Assembly: GCA_020466095.1 (NCBI GenBank)
Contig: CM035808.1
Span: 8,711,012-8,775,011 of the forward strand
DNA length: 64,000 nucleotides
Source: Chlorops oryzae
Lineage: Eukaryota > Arthropoda > Insecta > Diptera > Chloropidae
Reading direction: 5' to 3'
Positions within the stretch are counted from its first letter, which is position 1. Each line of letters opens with the position of its first letter. A program made the position numbers and the translations under genes. Of the stretch, positions 13,801 through 22,386 are shown one piece after another. The notes below the pieces were generated by a model. That model was not told the origin of the DNA. It saw nothing but the letters and a program-made list of their open reading frames with translations, and searched no databases.

Positions 13801-16800
13801 ATGAGAAGACCCCCTTAACCTATTAAGCGCCACATTTTTCTATATATTTAACCCTTTTGTTACCAAACATATGCAATAATGAACACATAAAAAGTAATAA
13901 CAATGAAAAATTAAACTCAGATAATTCATTTCTTTATATGATTTCTTCTGAAATAAAGCAATGCGATTTGTTGCCGAAATTCATAAAATTTTGGCGTAAG
14001 CCTGAAATGGAAACATTGGTACTCAAATGGTTAAATTTGAATTCTATATGAATATTGTTAATAGCTGAAATGTTTTCCTAATTTTAATTCCATATAATAA
14101 AATTAAAATACTTTCATAAATTATTTGTTCCTCTAATAAAAGGTTAAGATATTTACCGTTATTTAATAAAAGACGCTGTTGAAGCCCATCAGCAATGCGT
14201 TTTAATCTGTGAAATTTATTGAAGAAAATTAAAAATATTCATTCAATATACAATATAAATGATTGGTGTTTTTTATTCTAAGATATTTTGGAGTAGAAAA
14301 AAAAAATATTCATTTTCATTGTCGTTTTTTGCACTTGCATCACATTGCCTTTTTCACGAATCCTTTTTGTCGGAAAAATCAAAAAAAAACATTCACAATG
14401 CATTTCCTTTTGGTTTCGGTTCCTCATTTCCTCTTCGTATTTAGTTTATCATTTTCGGTTTCGGTTACATTTCAATGCCATTCATTATTTTCTATTTGTA
14501 TGATTGTTTTTTTTTTTATTTTGTATGCTCTCCGCAAAACTTCCCCTCATTGGTCCTTCTGTTCCAATCATATGGAATGATTTTTCTCATGGCCATCAAT
14601 CGTTCTTGTTTCTAGGCAATTTCCGAAAAGTGAAGGTGTTACGTGAAGATCCATCATCGAATAACTATAATGGCAGCTTTATAACACCAACAAAGTTTGA
14701 GCATCATAACTTCGTTGCTATGGAAAAGTTTGTACCCCCCTTTTTTTTAATTTATTTTTTAATGTTATACTTTAAAAAAGTAGATAACCAATTAGCAGTA
14801 GAGATTTCTGATAAGGTAGGTAAGTACGGTCAGAGTATTCGACTGAAATGCCTTACTGATATATTCTCGATTTAGGGAAAGTTTTATTTGGGTACCAGCG
14901 AGTGTAAATAAGTAGTAGGAAAAGAGCGTATATTTTATACCAGTGCTGAAAATTCGCTATAGAAAATCCCAGCGGTCAAGAGTGCCCACCGCATACTAAG
15001 TATACGAGACTGTAAGCGACCAACGCATATGGAAAAAATTTGTAACCGCATAAAAATAATGATTTAGTTTTAACAACATTGCTATAAATCTCCCCAGCGA
15101 TGAAAATGCTACTTACAGAAGTAATGAACCGCAACACATTTCGTAGGCAGTAGGCGGTAATGCATACGACCTAATATACCATCCTAGTATACTTTTGCTC
15201 GAGCGTGGCCGTTTTTTAAGAGTAAACGCCTGCCACCATCACATAAAGTAAGCTATTGGTAAGTAGGTCGCTTACAATCTCGTATACTTTGTAAGCTATT
15301 GGTAGGCAGGTCGCCTACAATTTCGTATACTTTGTAAGCTATTAAAAAGCAGGTCGCTTACGGTCTCGTATACTTTGTAAGCTATTAAAAGGCAGTTCGC
15401 CTACAATCTCGTATACTTTGTAATCTATTGGTAAGCGGCTTGTCTACAATCTCATATACTTTGTAAGCTATTGGTAAGCGGTTTGTCTACAATCTCATAT
15501 ACTTTGTAAGCTATTGGTTAAGCGGTTTCTCTACAATCTCGTATTATTTCTCGTAGCTTTTAATAGACAGGTCGCTTACAGTCTCGTATACTTTGTAAGC
15601 TATTGGTAGCAGGTCGCTTACAATCTCGTATACTTTGTAAGCTATTGGTAAGGGGTTTGTCTACAATCTCGTATATTTGTAACTATTGGTAGGTTGTACA
15701 TCTCTATACTTTGTAACTATTGGTAGGCAGTTCGCCTACAATCTCATTTAATTTGTAGCTATTAATAGGTAAGTTGCTTACAGTCTCGTATACTTTGTAA
15801 TCTATTGGTAAGCGGTTTGTCTACAATCTACACTACACTACAATCCAAAAAAAAATCTATCATGCCTTCCCATTTCGCACTTCCTAGGTTTATACACGAA
15901 ATCGCTGATTCATATCCGCACATAACGCGACTGTATTCGATTGGAAAGAGTGTGCAAAAACGTGATCTCTGGGTTATGGAAATATTCGCGACACCAGGCA
16001 AACATGTTCCCGGCGTGCCCGAATTTAAATACGTTGCCAATATGCACGGCAATGAAGTGGTCGGACGGGAAATGCTACTACTTTTGACGAAATATCTCTG
16101 CGAGCACTATTTGCTGGACGATCGTATAACGACAATGATCAATACGACGCGCATGCATTTCCTTTACAGCATGAATCCGGACGGCTATGAAATATCAAAG
16201 GAAGGCGACAAGACAAGCGGTGTGGGACGTGCAAATGCTAATAACATCGATTTGAATCGAAATTTCCCCGATCAATATGGTACGGATGGTTTTAATAAGA
16301 AAGCGGAACCGGAAGTTGTTGCTGTCATGAATTGGACACTGTCAATACCGTTTGTATTATCCGCGAATCTGCATGGTGGCTCACTGGTAGCCAATTATCC
16401 CTTCGATGATAATGAGAACGATTTTACGGATCCGATGACACGTCTACGAATGTCGACTCTGACGAAAAGGAAACTCAATCCGACGGAGGATAATAAACTG
16501 TTCCAGCGATTAGCATCGGTTTATGCAAAGGTAATTAGGAGTGTTTTCATATACCTACCTATTGATAAGTCTATATAGCTTCGTCATCTCTTTGAAGGCT
16601 CATCCCACAATGCATTTGGGTAGTCCTTGCCCAAATTTTGCAAACGAAATCTTTCCCAATGGCATTACGAACGGCGCACAATGGTATAGTGTAACGGGTG
16701 GCATGCAGGATTGGAATTACGTGCGCGCTGGTGTTCTGGAAATAACTTTAGAACTGGGCTGCGATAAGTTCCCGATGGCTGCAGAGCTGCCAAAATATTG

Positions 16801-19800
16801 GGAAGACAATCGTGAGCCATTGCTGCGATTCATTGAAGAAGTCCATCATGGTGTACACGGTTTCGTTAAGAGTTCCATTAGCACACCAGTAGTTGGCGCA
16901 GCGATCACGATCGATGATGCAAGACATGCAACTTACAGTGCAATGAATGGCGATTATTGGAAGCTAGCATTACCGGGTCGGCATAACATCACAGTCCTGG
17001 CAGATGGGTGAGTATTCAAAAAAAAAACTCTCTCCATATTGGAGCGCTACATACTTAAGACTTATCTATCTCTTAAGATATACACCACAACGTGAGGAGA
17101 TCGAAATTCCTGCCGACGATAAACGATCGATGCGTTTCGATGTGACCTTGATGCGTGACGATCCTCAACATTGGGCGTCCGCTAATGATTATCGCATAAT
17201 TGAGAATGTTGTGTATGTACACTACCATACAAATGTCGAGGTGCGACAAAAGTTAGCTACGTTCGAGACGACTAATGGACAAATCGCGGCTTTCGGCTAT
17301 GCCGAGAGCGAATTCGGATCGCATTTCAACACGATCAAGCTGACTTCGGATGTGAGTTTTAATCTTTGATCATCCACCGTGTGTGGATAATAATTGAAAA
17401 TTTCACTATTCTTGAAGATTGGCGAACCGGAAGAGAGTAAATTCAAAATATTAATCCTGAGTTCGTTCTTCGATGGTGTATCGCCGCTTGGACGTGAAAT
17501 CACCATTAATGCGGCACGTCATTTTATCGAGGGCTATAGACTGCGTGAGCCGCCAATTATCGACTTATTAAGACGGAGCATTATATACTTTATGCCATTG
17601 GCGGAGAATTTCGAAAGGATTTTCGAAATGTATAGCAAAAAGTAGGGCTTCAAGTGTGGAAAAGAAAATACCTAACTTAATAAAAAAAATTCTTTTTTTT
17701 TTTTATTTATAGCAACACAATTTGTGATCCAACATTGGGTGACGAACTTGCGGATCGTATTCTCAATCCTGAATCGGAACGAAAACGTGATTTGCTGCTT
17801 CAATTCTTGGACACCGAACGATTTGATTTGCTGTTGACATTCTCCTCGGGAAACTCCGAGCTGAGGTAAGTCTATACAAAAATAGGGTAAAGTCACCTAA
17901 AGTGGACTGTCACTTAGAGTGGACCACTTGAACGTTTACTATGTTTTGACAGTTAAAATTTCAAACTAATATTACAGCCAACTTCATTACAAACGTCAAC
18001 AGTTAGTCATAAAGCTTCCAGTTGAGCACGCGTGTTTTTGTTTTAAAAGCGAGCGCTTCACAAAAAAAAAAAAGTGAAAAAACTTGCTTTTTATAACATT
18101 TTGCATCTTTGTGCCTGCTACGAATAGTGTTAAAAACGACTTTTTAAACGTAGATAAGAAGTACATTTCTTGTTAGTTTGGAAATTTAAGTAGATGGTGG
18201 AAAAAGTTTTGGTGGCTCACATGAAATCGTATGATTCACCTTGAGTGGACCACTGCTTGCAATCTTGAGTGGACCGTCAAAATTTTTCATTTTTATACGA
18301 CACACTCTGTGTCGAGGGTACTATTGCGTTTGTGTGGTTGTGTAACACCCAGAACAGTCGAGATAGACCATACAAATATATATAGAAATGATCAGCGTCA
18401 CTAGGAGATTCGATTTAGCGTGCTGTCTGTCTTCGTATACAGTTTTCATTATCGAGGAGTTGAGCTATTTGACGAAATTTGGTATTCGTGCTCACGGACA
18501 TGAGTAAGAACAAGTTCGAGAATGGACTCGATCGACATTTGGCTACCTCCAGTACTAGGGTCTGTATGAAAATCAAAAAACTGCTCTAATGTAGTTTTTC
18601 AAGATATTTTGATGAAATTTGCATTTGACATATTTTAGGCCAATTAATGTGATTTACAAAAATCGAAAAATGGGCGTGGCATAAGGTGCGTTTTATTCAA
18701 AAATTGTCTCCTACTTCCGAAATCTATACTTGAAGAAAATTGGCATTATTCTTCCTTTGTAGCATAAACATTCTGCCAAATTTTCTAATCGTACATTATT
18801 TAGAGAGTACTCCAGTACTAGTCTGACAAGAATGTTTAAAACGCACCTAAAATCTACTTTTCCAAATTTTTATGAAACTTATGAATTGCGCGTCCATAGT
18901 GACATTAAGCCTTTTCTATTAAATTCGATAATAATGGAAAAGTCTGGCAAAGGGCGGTTTGCATAAGAAATTAAATTAAAATGCGGTTATGGAGCCCTAT
19001 GCTAAAACAATCCGATATTTAAAATTATTTGAGATGTATGTCTGTGTCCGTATTCAATTTCCAGGCTTGCATGTACAATAACACCTTACTTGTTAATATA
19101 ACATTTAGCAGATCTATGATAGAAATCCAGAACTTTGGACACAAGTTTAACTAGTTTTATTAGCTCTACAATATTCAATTTTACTGTGGGTTTAAATCAT
19201 GTTGGCATGTCGTCGATTAGTGATATATCAAAGCTTCTTTATGATGAAAAAATTTGACGAAATTGACACTGAATTCCATGATCAACTTCAAAACACGTTT
19301 GTTCACGTTTGTGAAGTTTTGCGAACTCACTCGACGATTTTTTTCATAATTCGCTCGGATTGAGTCCACTGAAGGTTTCATTTATTTTATCCAAAAATTC
19401 TACACTTTCCAAAATGATTATAACAACATTGGAAGATCTACTACATATGAAATCCCAGTAATATGATAACGCATGTATTGAGGAAACGCATAATCTTCTG
19501 TAACGAAATATTAAAACTTCTCTACTTGGGGTCCACAATCAGTGACATTACCTTATTTCATTAAAGTCTATAAGATAGATGTATAAAAATTATTCAATAA
19601 ATAAAATTAAAATGTTCCATGATACGCAACAGCTATCCAAAGGGACATCCCATATTTGATAAATTTGCCCGTTATGTCGAAAGCACCGAATTCAATTTCC
19701 CAGCATTGCAATGTCCAATAACGTCGACGCGTACATTGCAGCATGATGCCACCGAACGTTTGACCAATTTATTTTACAAGCTCTACAATATTCCAATGTT

Positions 19801-20892
19801 TACACTGGGGCTCTCATGTTGCCGCATGCCCGAAGAAAATGAAATCGCTTCGGTATGGAGAAAAAATTTGGGAAAGATTGAGAATTTCATGAAACTTCTA
19901 AACACGGGTGTTGTTGGGCACGTTCAGAATGAAAAGGGCGAACCACTGCGGGACGCTTTCATACGACTCATTGAGCACGATGGTGTTTATAATGTGACCA
20001 AGAATTCAGCACGGTTTCAAATGATGTTACCCGATGGAATCTATACTCTGGAAATCGGCGCACCGCACTATGAAACGCATTTTGTGGAACGCATAACAGT
20101 CGAACGCAATAAAATTCTCGACTTGGGCACAATCAAATTGAGTCCATTTACTCTTATAACGGGTAAGAGTGAAGTACAGGCAATGGGATCATTCGGTGGT
20201 TTAACAACGATTTCTGGTTTCGTTCTGGACGTATCGAATCATCCGATTAAAAATGCCAAAGTCATGGTTATAGCAAAAGCCAAGCCGCATGTGAAGCAAC
20301 AAAAGATGCATAACTTCACGGATAGTATGGGTGCTTATAGCATCAATAATATTCCAGGCGGCGATGTGACATTGCAAGTAATCGCACCAAGGCATAAAGA
20401 AGAAACACGACTTTTGCATTTGGGTTCAATGGGTGCACCAGTCGCTGGGGTTGTTTTTCGTCTCAAAGTCGATGATAGCGTTTTGGGAATGCCACGCCTA
20501 CTTTTCATCATTGTGACTAGCATTTTATTGATCTTAAGTGTTGTATTCTGTATATTATGCGTACAATTTGTGATTGCACGGAAACAGCGTCCCGACCGAC
20601 GCTATTACAGCTTCTCGTTACTTCCGCAAAAGAATAGGGAACTTTTTGAGGAAGACGCCGGCGAAGATGGCGAAACCGAGCTCTTCCGATCGCCGATCAA
20701 ACGTAAGGTTTTTTTTTTTTTGAATTTTTGAAAAAATTGTTCCCTCATTTTCTTTCCACAGGAGGTGTTTCCATACAACCATATTTCGATGATGAAAATC
20801 TGGAAGCACGCATTATACAAACCGATGACGAAGATGATTCAGGAAGTGAAGAGGAGATTATTATGCTTGAGACACGTACACCAAAACTGTGA
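1588..20892 (+). CDS. svr: silver / metallocarboxypeptidase D, 5'-partial, 11 exons
   Basis: Carboxypeptidase D is a membrane-bound M14 zinc peptidase of the trans-Golgi and secretory route that removes C-terminal Arg and Lys after convertase cleavage. I joined exons 1588-1823, 5003-5482, 5729-5829, 14616-14727, 15888-16530, 16598-17007, 17078-17351, 17418-17641, 17713-17865, 19633-20702 and 20762-20892: 3834 nt, 1277 residues, every junction in phase with GT-AG borders. In order they encode the end of peptidase domain 1, its transthyretin-like domain, complete domain 2 (HGNE, NIDLNRNFPD, SANLHGG, ITLELGCDKFP), domain 3 lacking zinc ligands and the catalytic Glu, a transmembrane helix and a cytosolic tail with DGETELFRSPIKR. 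The domain 1 start, signal peptide and first zinc ligands lie left of the window; about 130-200 residues are missing, judged from the fly family length. Three catalytic-type domains plus tail is the known CPD architecture, so identity is firm; isoforms are not resolvable. Confidence 0.95.
2463..2882. mobile_element. pogo/Tigger-like MITE (CAGTGRNCTCCGGTARTCCG ends)
   Basis: 420 bp bounded by inverted repeats beginning CAGTGAGCTCCGGTAGTCC on the left and CAGTGGACCTCCGGTAATCC on the right strand, each next to TA. Ends starting CAGT with a TA target duplication fit the pogo/Tigger branch of Tc1-mariner. No open frame is present. Confidence 0.7.
3490..3562 (-). repeat. tRNA-like module 1 (A and B box)
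   Basis: Read on the minus strand it has TAGCGTAATGGTTAGGAC, resembling a Pol III A box/D arm, and GGTTCGAGGC, resembling a B box/T arm, at tRNA-like spacing. The T stem pairs poorly, so it is tRNA-derived rather than a working tRNA gene. Confidence 0.5.
3825..3905 (-). repeat. tRNA-like module 2 (A and B box)
   Basis: The minus strand reads TTAGCTGGACGGTTAAGAC, then GGGGTTCGATCACTGG: A-box-like and B-box-like blocks at about the spacing of a tRNA. It differs from module 1 and so was acquired separately or has diverged far. It sits in the same TIR element. Confidence 0.5.
4795..4944. mobile_element. MITE with GGGGTATTCACAAWGG ends
   Basis: 150 bp with inverted ends GGGGTATTCACAAAGGCG and GGGGTATTCACAATGGTG. 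Relatives lie at 42771-42936 and, truncated, at about 1283. The target duplication is not clear. Confidence 0.65.
5003..5482 (+). CDS. svr: svr exon b: catalytic Glu of domain 1 and transthyretin-like domain
   Basis: It starts after ttaaag, completing an Ile codon, and reads INHHECCEESLTPDD. The acceptor has a poor pyrimidine tract, but the frame and the fit to fly CPD decide it. FELTIELSCCKFP carries the catalytic Glu. A beta-sandwich transthyretin-like domain starts near AHIGVKGVVKDANG. The donor gtaagt falls at phase 2 inside the Gly of AVAFG. An apparent in-frame ATG at 5061 is internal (Met of LMAHTY), not a start. Confidence 0.93.
5729..5829 (+). CDS. svr: svr exon c: end of domain 1 transthyretin-like unit
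   Basis: A short exon between a ttcatag acceptor and a gtataag donor. It encodes YQGSVLQQIHVTNDN and RLDFTLSPIDTNYD, the last strands of the first transthyretin-like unit. Phase 2 in and phase 1 out match the neighbours. The preceding intron is 246 bp; the following one is 8.8 kb and packed with transposons. Confidence 0.92.
6317..6445. mobile_element. PIF/Harbinger-like MITE, TAA target duplication
   Basis: 129 bp with inverted ends GGGCCGTTTTCTTAT and GGGCCGTTTTCTCAT, flanked on both sides by TAA (6314-6316 and 6446-6448). A 3-bp TWA duplication and GGG/GGC ends are typical of PIF/Harbinger. Confidence 0.75.
6958..7045 (-). repeat. tRNA-like module 3
   Basis: The minus strand reads GTAGTTGGCTGAGTGCTG (A-box-like), then GGGTTCGTCTCCCAGC (B-box-like). 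It looks like the tRNA-derived head of a SINE. No tail or target duplication could be defined. Confidence 0.45.
7260..7712. mobile_element. MITE with GGSCRTTTACATATRC ends
   Basis: 453 bp with inverted ends GGGCATTTACATATACG and GGCCGTTTACATATGCC. TA or ATA flanks are present on both sides. The interior repeats the string AAAACG many times. Confidence 0.6.
7887..8590. mobile_element. pogo/Tigger-like element (CARTAGARCCTC ends)
   Basis: 704 bp with inverted ends CAATAGAACCTCAGAGATTA and CAGTAGAGCCTCCGAAATTG, each next to TA. The form CAGTRGARCCTC is typical of pogo/Tigger relatives. It is internally degenerate and has no transposase. Confidence 0.7.
9805..10640. mobile_element. TIR element with AATTCCACGA...CCCACCCGTGAC ends
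   Basis: 836 bp with inverted ends of about 35 bp: the left begins GGCCAATTCCACGAACACGG, the right (complement) GGGTAATTCCACGAGAAGCG, and both continue TCCCACCCGTGACA(C/G). AAAA occurs on each side but is low complexity. The interior has no frame of note. Confidence 0.65.
11011..11118. mobile_element. 108-bp hairpin MITE (GGSYCTGTTCYCGTAC ends)
   Basis: Nearly the whole element is an inverted repeat: GGCCTGTTCCCGTACTGCAC against GGGTCTGTTCTCGTACGGCA. Flanked on both sides by ATTA, which suggests a 3-4 bp target duplication. Confidence 0.7.
12407..12562. mobile_element. hAT-like MITE (CAGTGCCGTAGCAA ends)
   Basis: 156 bp with perfect inverted ends CAGTGCCGTAGCAA. The interior repeats GCGTGGGGG motifs. 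The flanks gttatac and gttactac look like a decayed 8-bp target duplication. The end type CAGTGSCGTAGC is shared with the larger element at 56428. Confidence 0.7.
13076..13814. mobile_element. TTAA-flanked TIR element, copy 1
   Basis: 739 bp with inverted ends GGGGGTCTTCTCATTGA and TTAA on each side (13072-13075, 13815-13818). A second copy at 50611-51343 lies in the opposite orientation, also between TTAA. TTAA targeting is known for the piggyBac and Kolobok superfamilies; no transposase remains to decide. Confidence 0.75.
14616..14727 (+). CDS. svr: svr exon d: linker into peptidase domain 2
   Basis: The acceptor is tctag. The exon reads GNFRKVKVLRED, then FITPTKFEHHNFVAME, the conserved lead-in of domain 2. 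The donor is most likely gtttgt at 14728, two bases into a Lys codon; joining it to 15888 gives AMEKFIHEIADSYP with the length expected in flies. The alternative gtaccc donor three codons later breaks the frame. Confidence 0.88.
14728..15887 (+). other. svr intron before domain 2, with minisatellite
   Basis: A 1.16-kb intron. The first half has no recognised feature except an inverted partial copy of the minisatellite unit at about 14998-15020. The second half is the 43-bp array, followed by a short pyrimidine-containing tract and the exon e acceptor. Confidence 0.8.
15247..15834. repeat. 43-bp minisatellite, about 14 copies
   Basis: Head-to-tail units starting GTAAGCTATTGGTA and ending TCTCGTATACTTT; the first three starts are exactly 43 bp apart. 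The middle of each unit can form a hairpin: GTAAGC-AGGTC-GCTTAC in some copies, GTAGGC-AGGTC-GCCTAC in others, so both arms change together. Later copies have indels. The array ends about 50 bp before exon e. Confidence 0.9.
15888..16530 (+). CDS. svr: svr exon e: catalytic core of peptidase domain 2
   Basis: It encodes RLYSIGKSVQKRDLWVMEI, the zinc site HGNE in KYVANMHGNEVVGRE, TRMHFLYSMNPDGYE, the substrate-binding NR in NNIDLNRNFPD, and the third zinc ligand in SANLHGGSLVANYPF. All ligands visible in this exon are intact. The acceptor is ttcctag at 15887 and the donor gtaatt at 16531, phase 0. The open frame running upstream to 15805 is intronic minisatellite, not coding. Confidence 0.95.
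16598..17007 (+). CDS. svr: svr exon f: catalytic Glu of domain 2 and second transthyretin-like domain
   Basis: It follows a 67-bp intron. It reads AHPTMHLGSPC, then GITNGAQWYSVTGGMQDWNY, then LEITLELGCDKFP with the catalytic Glu, so domain 2 is complete. A second transthyretin-like domain begins near HHGVHGFVKSS. The donor is gtgagt at phase 2 within ADG. Confidence 0.95.
17078..17351 (+). CDS. svr: svr exon g: end of transthyretin-like unit 2, start of domain 3
   Basis: The acceptor is cttaag after a 70-bp intron. The exon completes the Gly codon and reads YTPQREEIEIPADD, LMRDDPQHWASAND, and the opening of pseudo-peptidase domain 3 (FGYAESEFG, IKLTSD). The donor is gtgagt, phase 0. Confidence 0.93.
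17418..17641 (+). CDS. svr: svr exon h: pseudo-catalytic part of domain 3
   Basis: It reads IGEPEESKFKILILSSFFDG then VSPLGREI, at the place where active domains have MHGNExVGRE: both zinc ligands are absent. RSIIYFMPLAENFERIFEMY replaces the NPDGYE segment. The donor gtaggg at 17642 (phase 2) gives MYSKNNTICDP on joining; read-through would hit a stop at once. An inactive third domain is known for CPD in flies and vertebrates. Confidence 0.92.
17713..17865 (+). CDS. svr: svr exon i: domain 3 continuation
   Basis: The acceptor is a T-rich tract plus atag, after a 71-bp intron. It reads NTICDPTLGDELADRIL, FDLLLTFSSGNSEL. The SANxHGG motif of active domains is replaced by TFSSGNS, so the third zinc ligand is missing too. 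The donor gtaagt leaves two bases of a Ser codon, completed at 19633. Confidence 0.92.
17866..19632 (+). other. svr intron between exons i and j
   Basis: A 1.77-kb intron. It starts with a stretch repeating GTGGAC(C/T) (17890-18280), then holds a degenerate copy of the repeat also found at 54119-55116, then AT-rich sequence with no recognised content. Confidence 0.75.
18292..19097 (+). mobile_element. dispersed repeat with ACACACTCTGTGT start, degenerate copy
   Basis: It begins CGACACACTCTGTGTCGAGG, a short palindrome, and ends with CAGGCTTG and ACACCTTACTTGTT. It matches 54119-55116 along its length, with deletions. It may be a non-autonomous Helitron-like or other dispersed element; the ends do not settle the class. 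Confidence 0.65.
19633..20702 (+). CDS. svr: svr exon j: end of domain 3, transmembrane helix, cytosolic tail
   Basis: It reads SYPKGHPIFDKFARYVE, then FTLGLSCCRMP where active domains have TLELxCxKFP, so the catalytic Glu is Gly. A third transthyretin-like unit and a further beta-rich segment (TTISGFVLDVSNHPIKNAKV) follow. A hydrophobic helix encoded at about 20501-20572 (LLFIIVTSILLILSVVFCIL) is the membrane anchor. The tail begins RKQRPDRRYYSFSLLPQK and contains GETELFRSPIK, a stretch conserved in CPD tails that direct Golgi-endosome cycling. The acceptor at 19632 has a weak pyrimidine tract. The donor gtaagg is at phase 1. Confidence 0.94.
20762..20892 (+). CDS. svr: svr exon k: acidic C-terminal tail and stop
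   Basis: After a 59-bp intron (acceptor ttccacag) the exon adds RGVSIQPYFDDENLEARI and an acidic run, DDEDDSGSEEEII, ending MLETRTPKL and TGA. SGSEEE is a candidate casein kinase 2 site, as described for CPD tails, by inference only. Flies make alternative tails by splicing; only this one is clear here. Confidence 0.9.
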
Positions 20893-21420
20893 TCGAAACG
20901 AAATGTGGATTTTTCGTTGGCGCTGTAAATAGACGTAAGTTGGATGGATGTTTAGTAGAATTTTATGGCAATTGCCAATGGGCTTTTATACATATGCTTA
21001 TATTATTTATTGAATGCTTAATAAAACGATTACATTTACAATGATATTTAAGAGAAAAGCAATAAGACAGAATTTAGGTACATACATTGCCAAAAAGAAA
21101 AGAAAAATGGAAAACTCATTCCACCCTTAGTATTAAGATTTTATACTATGGAAATGAAAATAATCACAAAAACGGCATCACCATTCCTCGAGATATTTTC
21201 TAAATGATGTTACTTAAAATATTTTGAAAAGTTTAGTAAAATATCTAGATGAGACCTGTTATATGATTACATATTATATAATTTTTGATTAATTCATAAT
21301 ATTGATCTTCCCCCTTGGGTCCAAATAATTAACGATTATTTTGAAGATTTGACTCATAAGTAATGATTAGTATTGCCAAATAATCAGGACTACATGGGAT
21401 TATTGAAAAAAATATGTAAT
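20893..21420 (+). other. svr 3' UTR and downstream flank
   Basis: AT-rich sequence without an open frame of note. A canonical AATAAA is at 21020-21025, about 130 nt after the stop, and probably marks the svr poly(A) site. A consensus donor (gtaagt) lies at 20935, 43 nt after the stop, and could start a 3' UTR intron or belong to an alternative tail. Confidence 0.6.
21020..21025 (+). promoter_or_regulatory. AATAAA poly(A) signal candidate for svr
   Basis: A canonical hexamer in the right position and orientation downstream of the svr stop. Confidence 0.55.
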
Positions 21421-21426
21421 TTTTTC

Positions 21427-22009
21427 ATGTGCATCAAGTTAGCTTGCACTTTTTTGAATTTCCCGAAAAAAAATATTGTGCTGTAATGTGCCCAGTTTGT
21501 GCTATCATGTGCCGTTTCGAAAAAAAAAAAATTCCTCAAGGGATGCCATTTTTATGAGGAGGTCCTTTTTTTTGGTGTCAAGTTAGCTTGCACTTTTTCG
21601 AATTTCCCCAAAAAAAATATTGTGCTGTAATGTGCCCAGTTTGTGCTATCATGTGCCGTTTCGAAAAAAAAAATTCCTCAAGGGATGCCATGTTTATAAG
21701 GAGGTCCTTTTTTTCGTGTCAAGTTAGCCGGGACTTCATTTTTCAATAATGTAACGAGAGAGGCCATAACAAAGGAGCTCTCTGCCGCAAGAATTGACCC
21801 AACAATCAGCTCGTGGATTAGCAACATCCTAGAGCTAAGACTCATTACCGACTAACTTGACACGACAAAAAGGACCTCCTCATAAAAATGGCATCCCTTG
21901 AGGAATTTTTTTTTTTTCGAAACGGCACATGATAGCACAAACTGGGCACATTACAGCACAATAATTTTTTTGGGAAATTCGAAAAAGTGCAAGCTAACTT
22001 GATGCACAT
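21427..22009. mobile_element. Foldback/Mutator-like element with captured RT fragment
   Basis: The ends are ATGTGCATCAAGTTAGC and its exact complement. They open long inverted arms of about 150 bp; the left arm is present twice in tandem. Both sides carry the same 9-mer AATTTTTTC (21418-21426 and 22010-22018), the target-duplication length typical of Mutator-like elements. The centre holds a short reverse-transcriptase-like frame. No transposase is present. Confidence 0.8.
21730..21852 (+). pseudogene. Non-LTR retrotransposon reverse transcriptase fragment
   Basis: 41 codons without a stop reading FFNNVTREAITKELSAARID then PTISSWISNILELRL. This resembles the stretch after the first catalytic Asp in Jockey/I-type RTs (GAFNNV..AI...L....I.P....WI...L..R). 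It is a fragment without start or catalytic YADD and is enclosed by the two arms of the foldback element. Confidence 0.65.
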
Positions 22010-22152
22010 AATTTTTTCTTTTTAAATAATCTCGGTTAAATTCAGATTATTTTGAATTAAATTTGATTTGACATTAAATTATTATACAGTCGAATCTGGA
22101 TATAGTGAATTAAATTTTGCACGTTATTTTTGTATTTTTTGTTCATTATTTA

Positions 22153-22311
22153 CAGGCCCGTAGAGAGAAATTTGGGGCCCGGAGGTTTTTTTCCGGGTCC
22201 CCTCATAAAAATTTGCGACAAAAAAATAAGTTCCATGTCAATTGTGGGCCCCACCAGAAAATACGGGCCCGGGGAAAATCCCCCTTTTCCTTCCTGCTCT
22301 CTACAGACCTG
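22153..22311. mobile_element. hAT-like MITE with perfect 8-bp target duplication
   Basis: 159 bp with ends CAGGCCCGTAGAGAG and (complement) CAGGTCTGTAGAGAG. ATTATTTA flanks both sides exactly (22145-22152 and 22312-22319). The interior is rich in GGGCCC. Confidence 0.82.
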
Positions 22312-22386
22312 ATTATTTAGAACAATCCGTGTAACAAAAAAGCGTTCACTATTTCGAGCTGTTGATTATTTCAGGGATTCGTTATA

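Larger units (their letters stand above)
5830..14615 (+). other. 8.8-kb svr intron between exons c and d, transposon-filled
   Basis: No coding exon is supported in this intron. It contains a CA microsatellite (about 6160-6180), the elements listed between 6317 and 13814, a tRNA-like module near 6960-7045, a 70-bp near-duplication (6743 and 6813), and AT-rich stretches without recognisable content (8.6-9.8 kb, 11.1-11.9 kb, 13.8-14.6 kb). Confidence 0.8.

Noticed and set aside
14259..14875. Frames of 61-123 codons upstream of and across svr exon d
   Set aside because: Only 14616-14727, in one frame, fits the CPD protein; the rest is T-rich intron.
15247..15834. CRISPR-like array
   Set aside because: Units are contiguous 43-mers without unique spacers, in a eukaryotic intron; this is a minisatellite.
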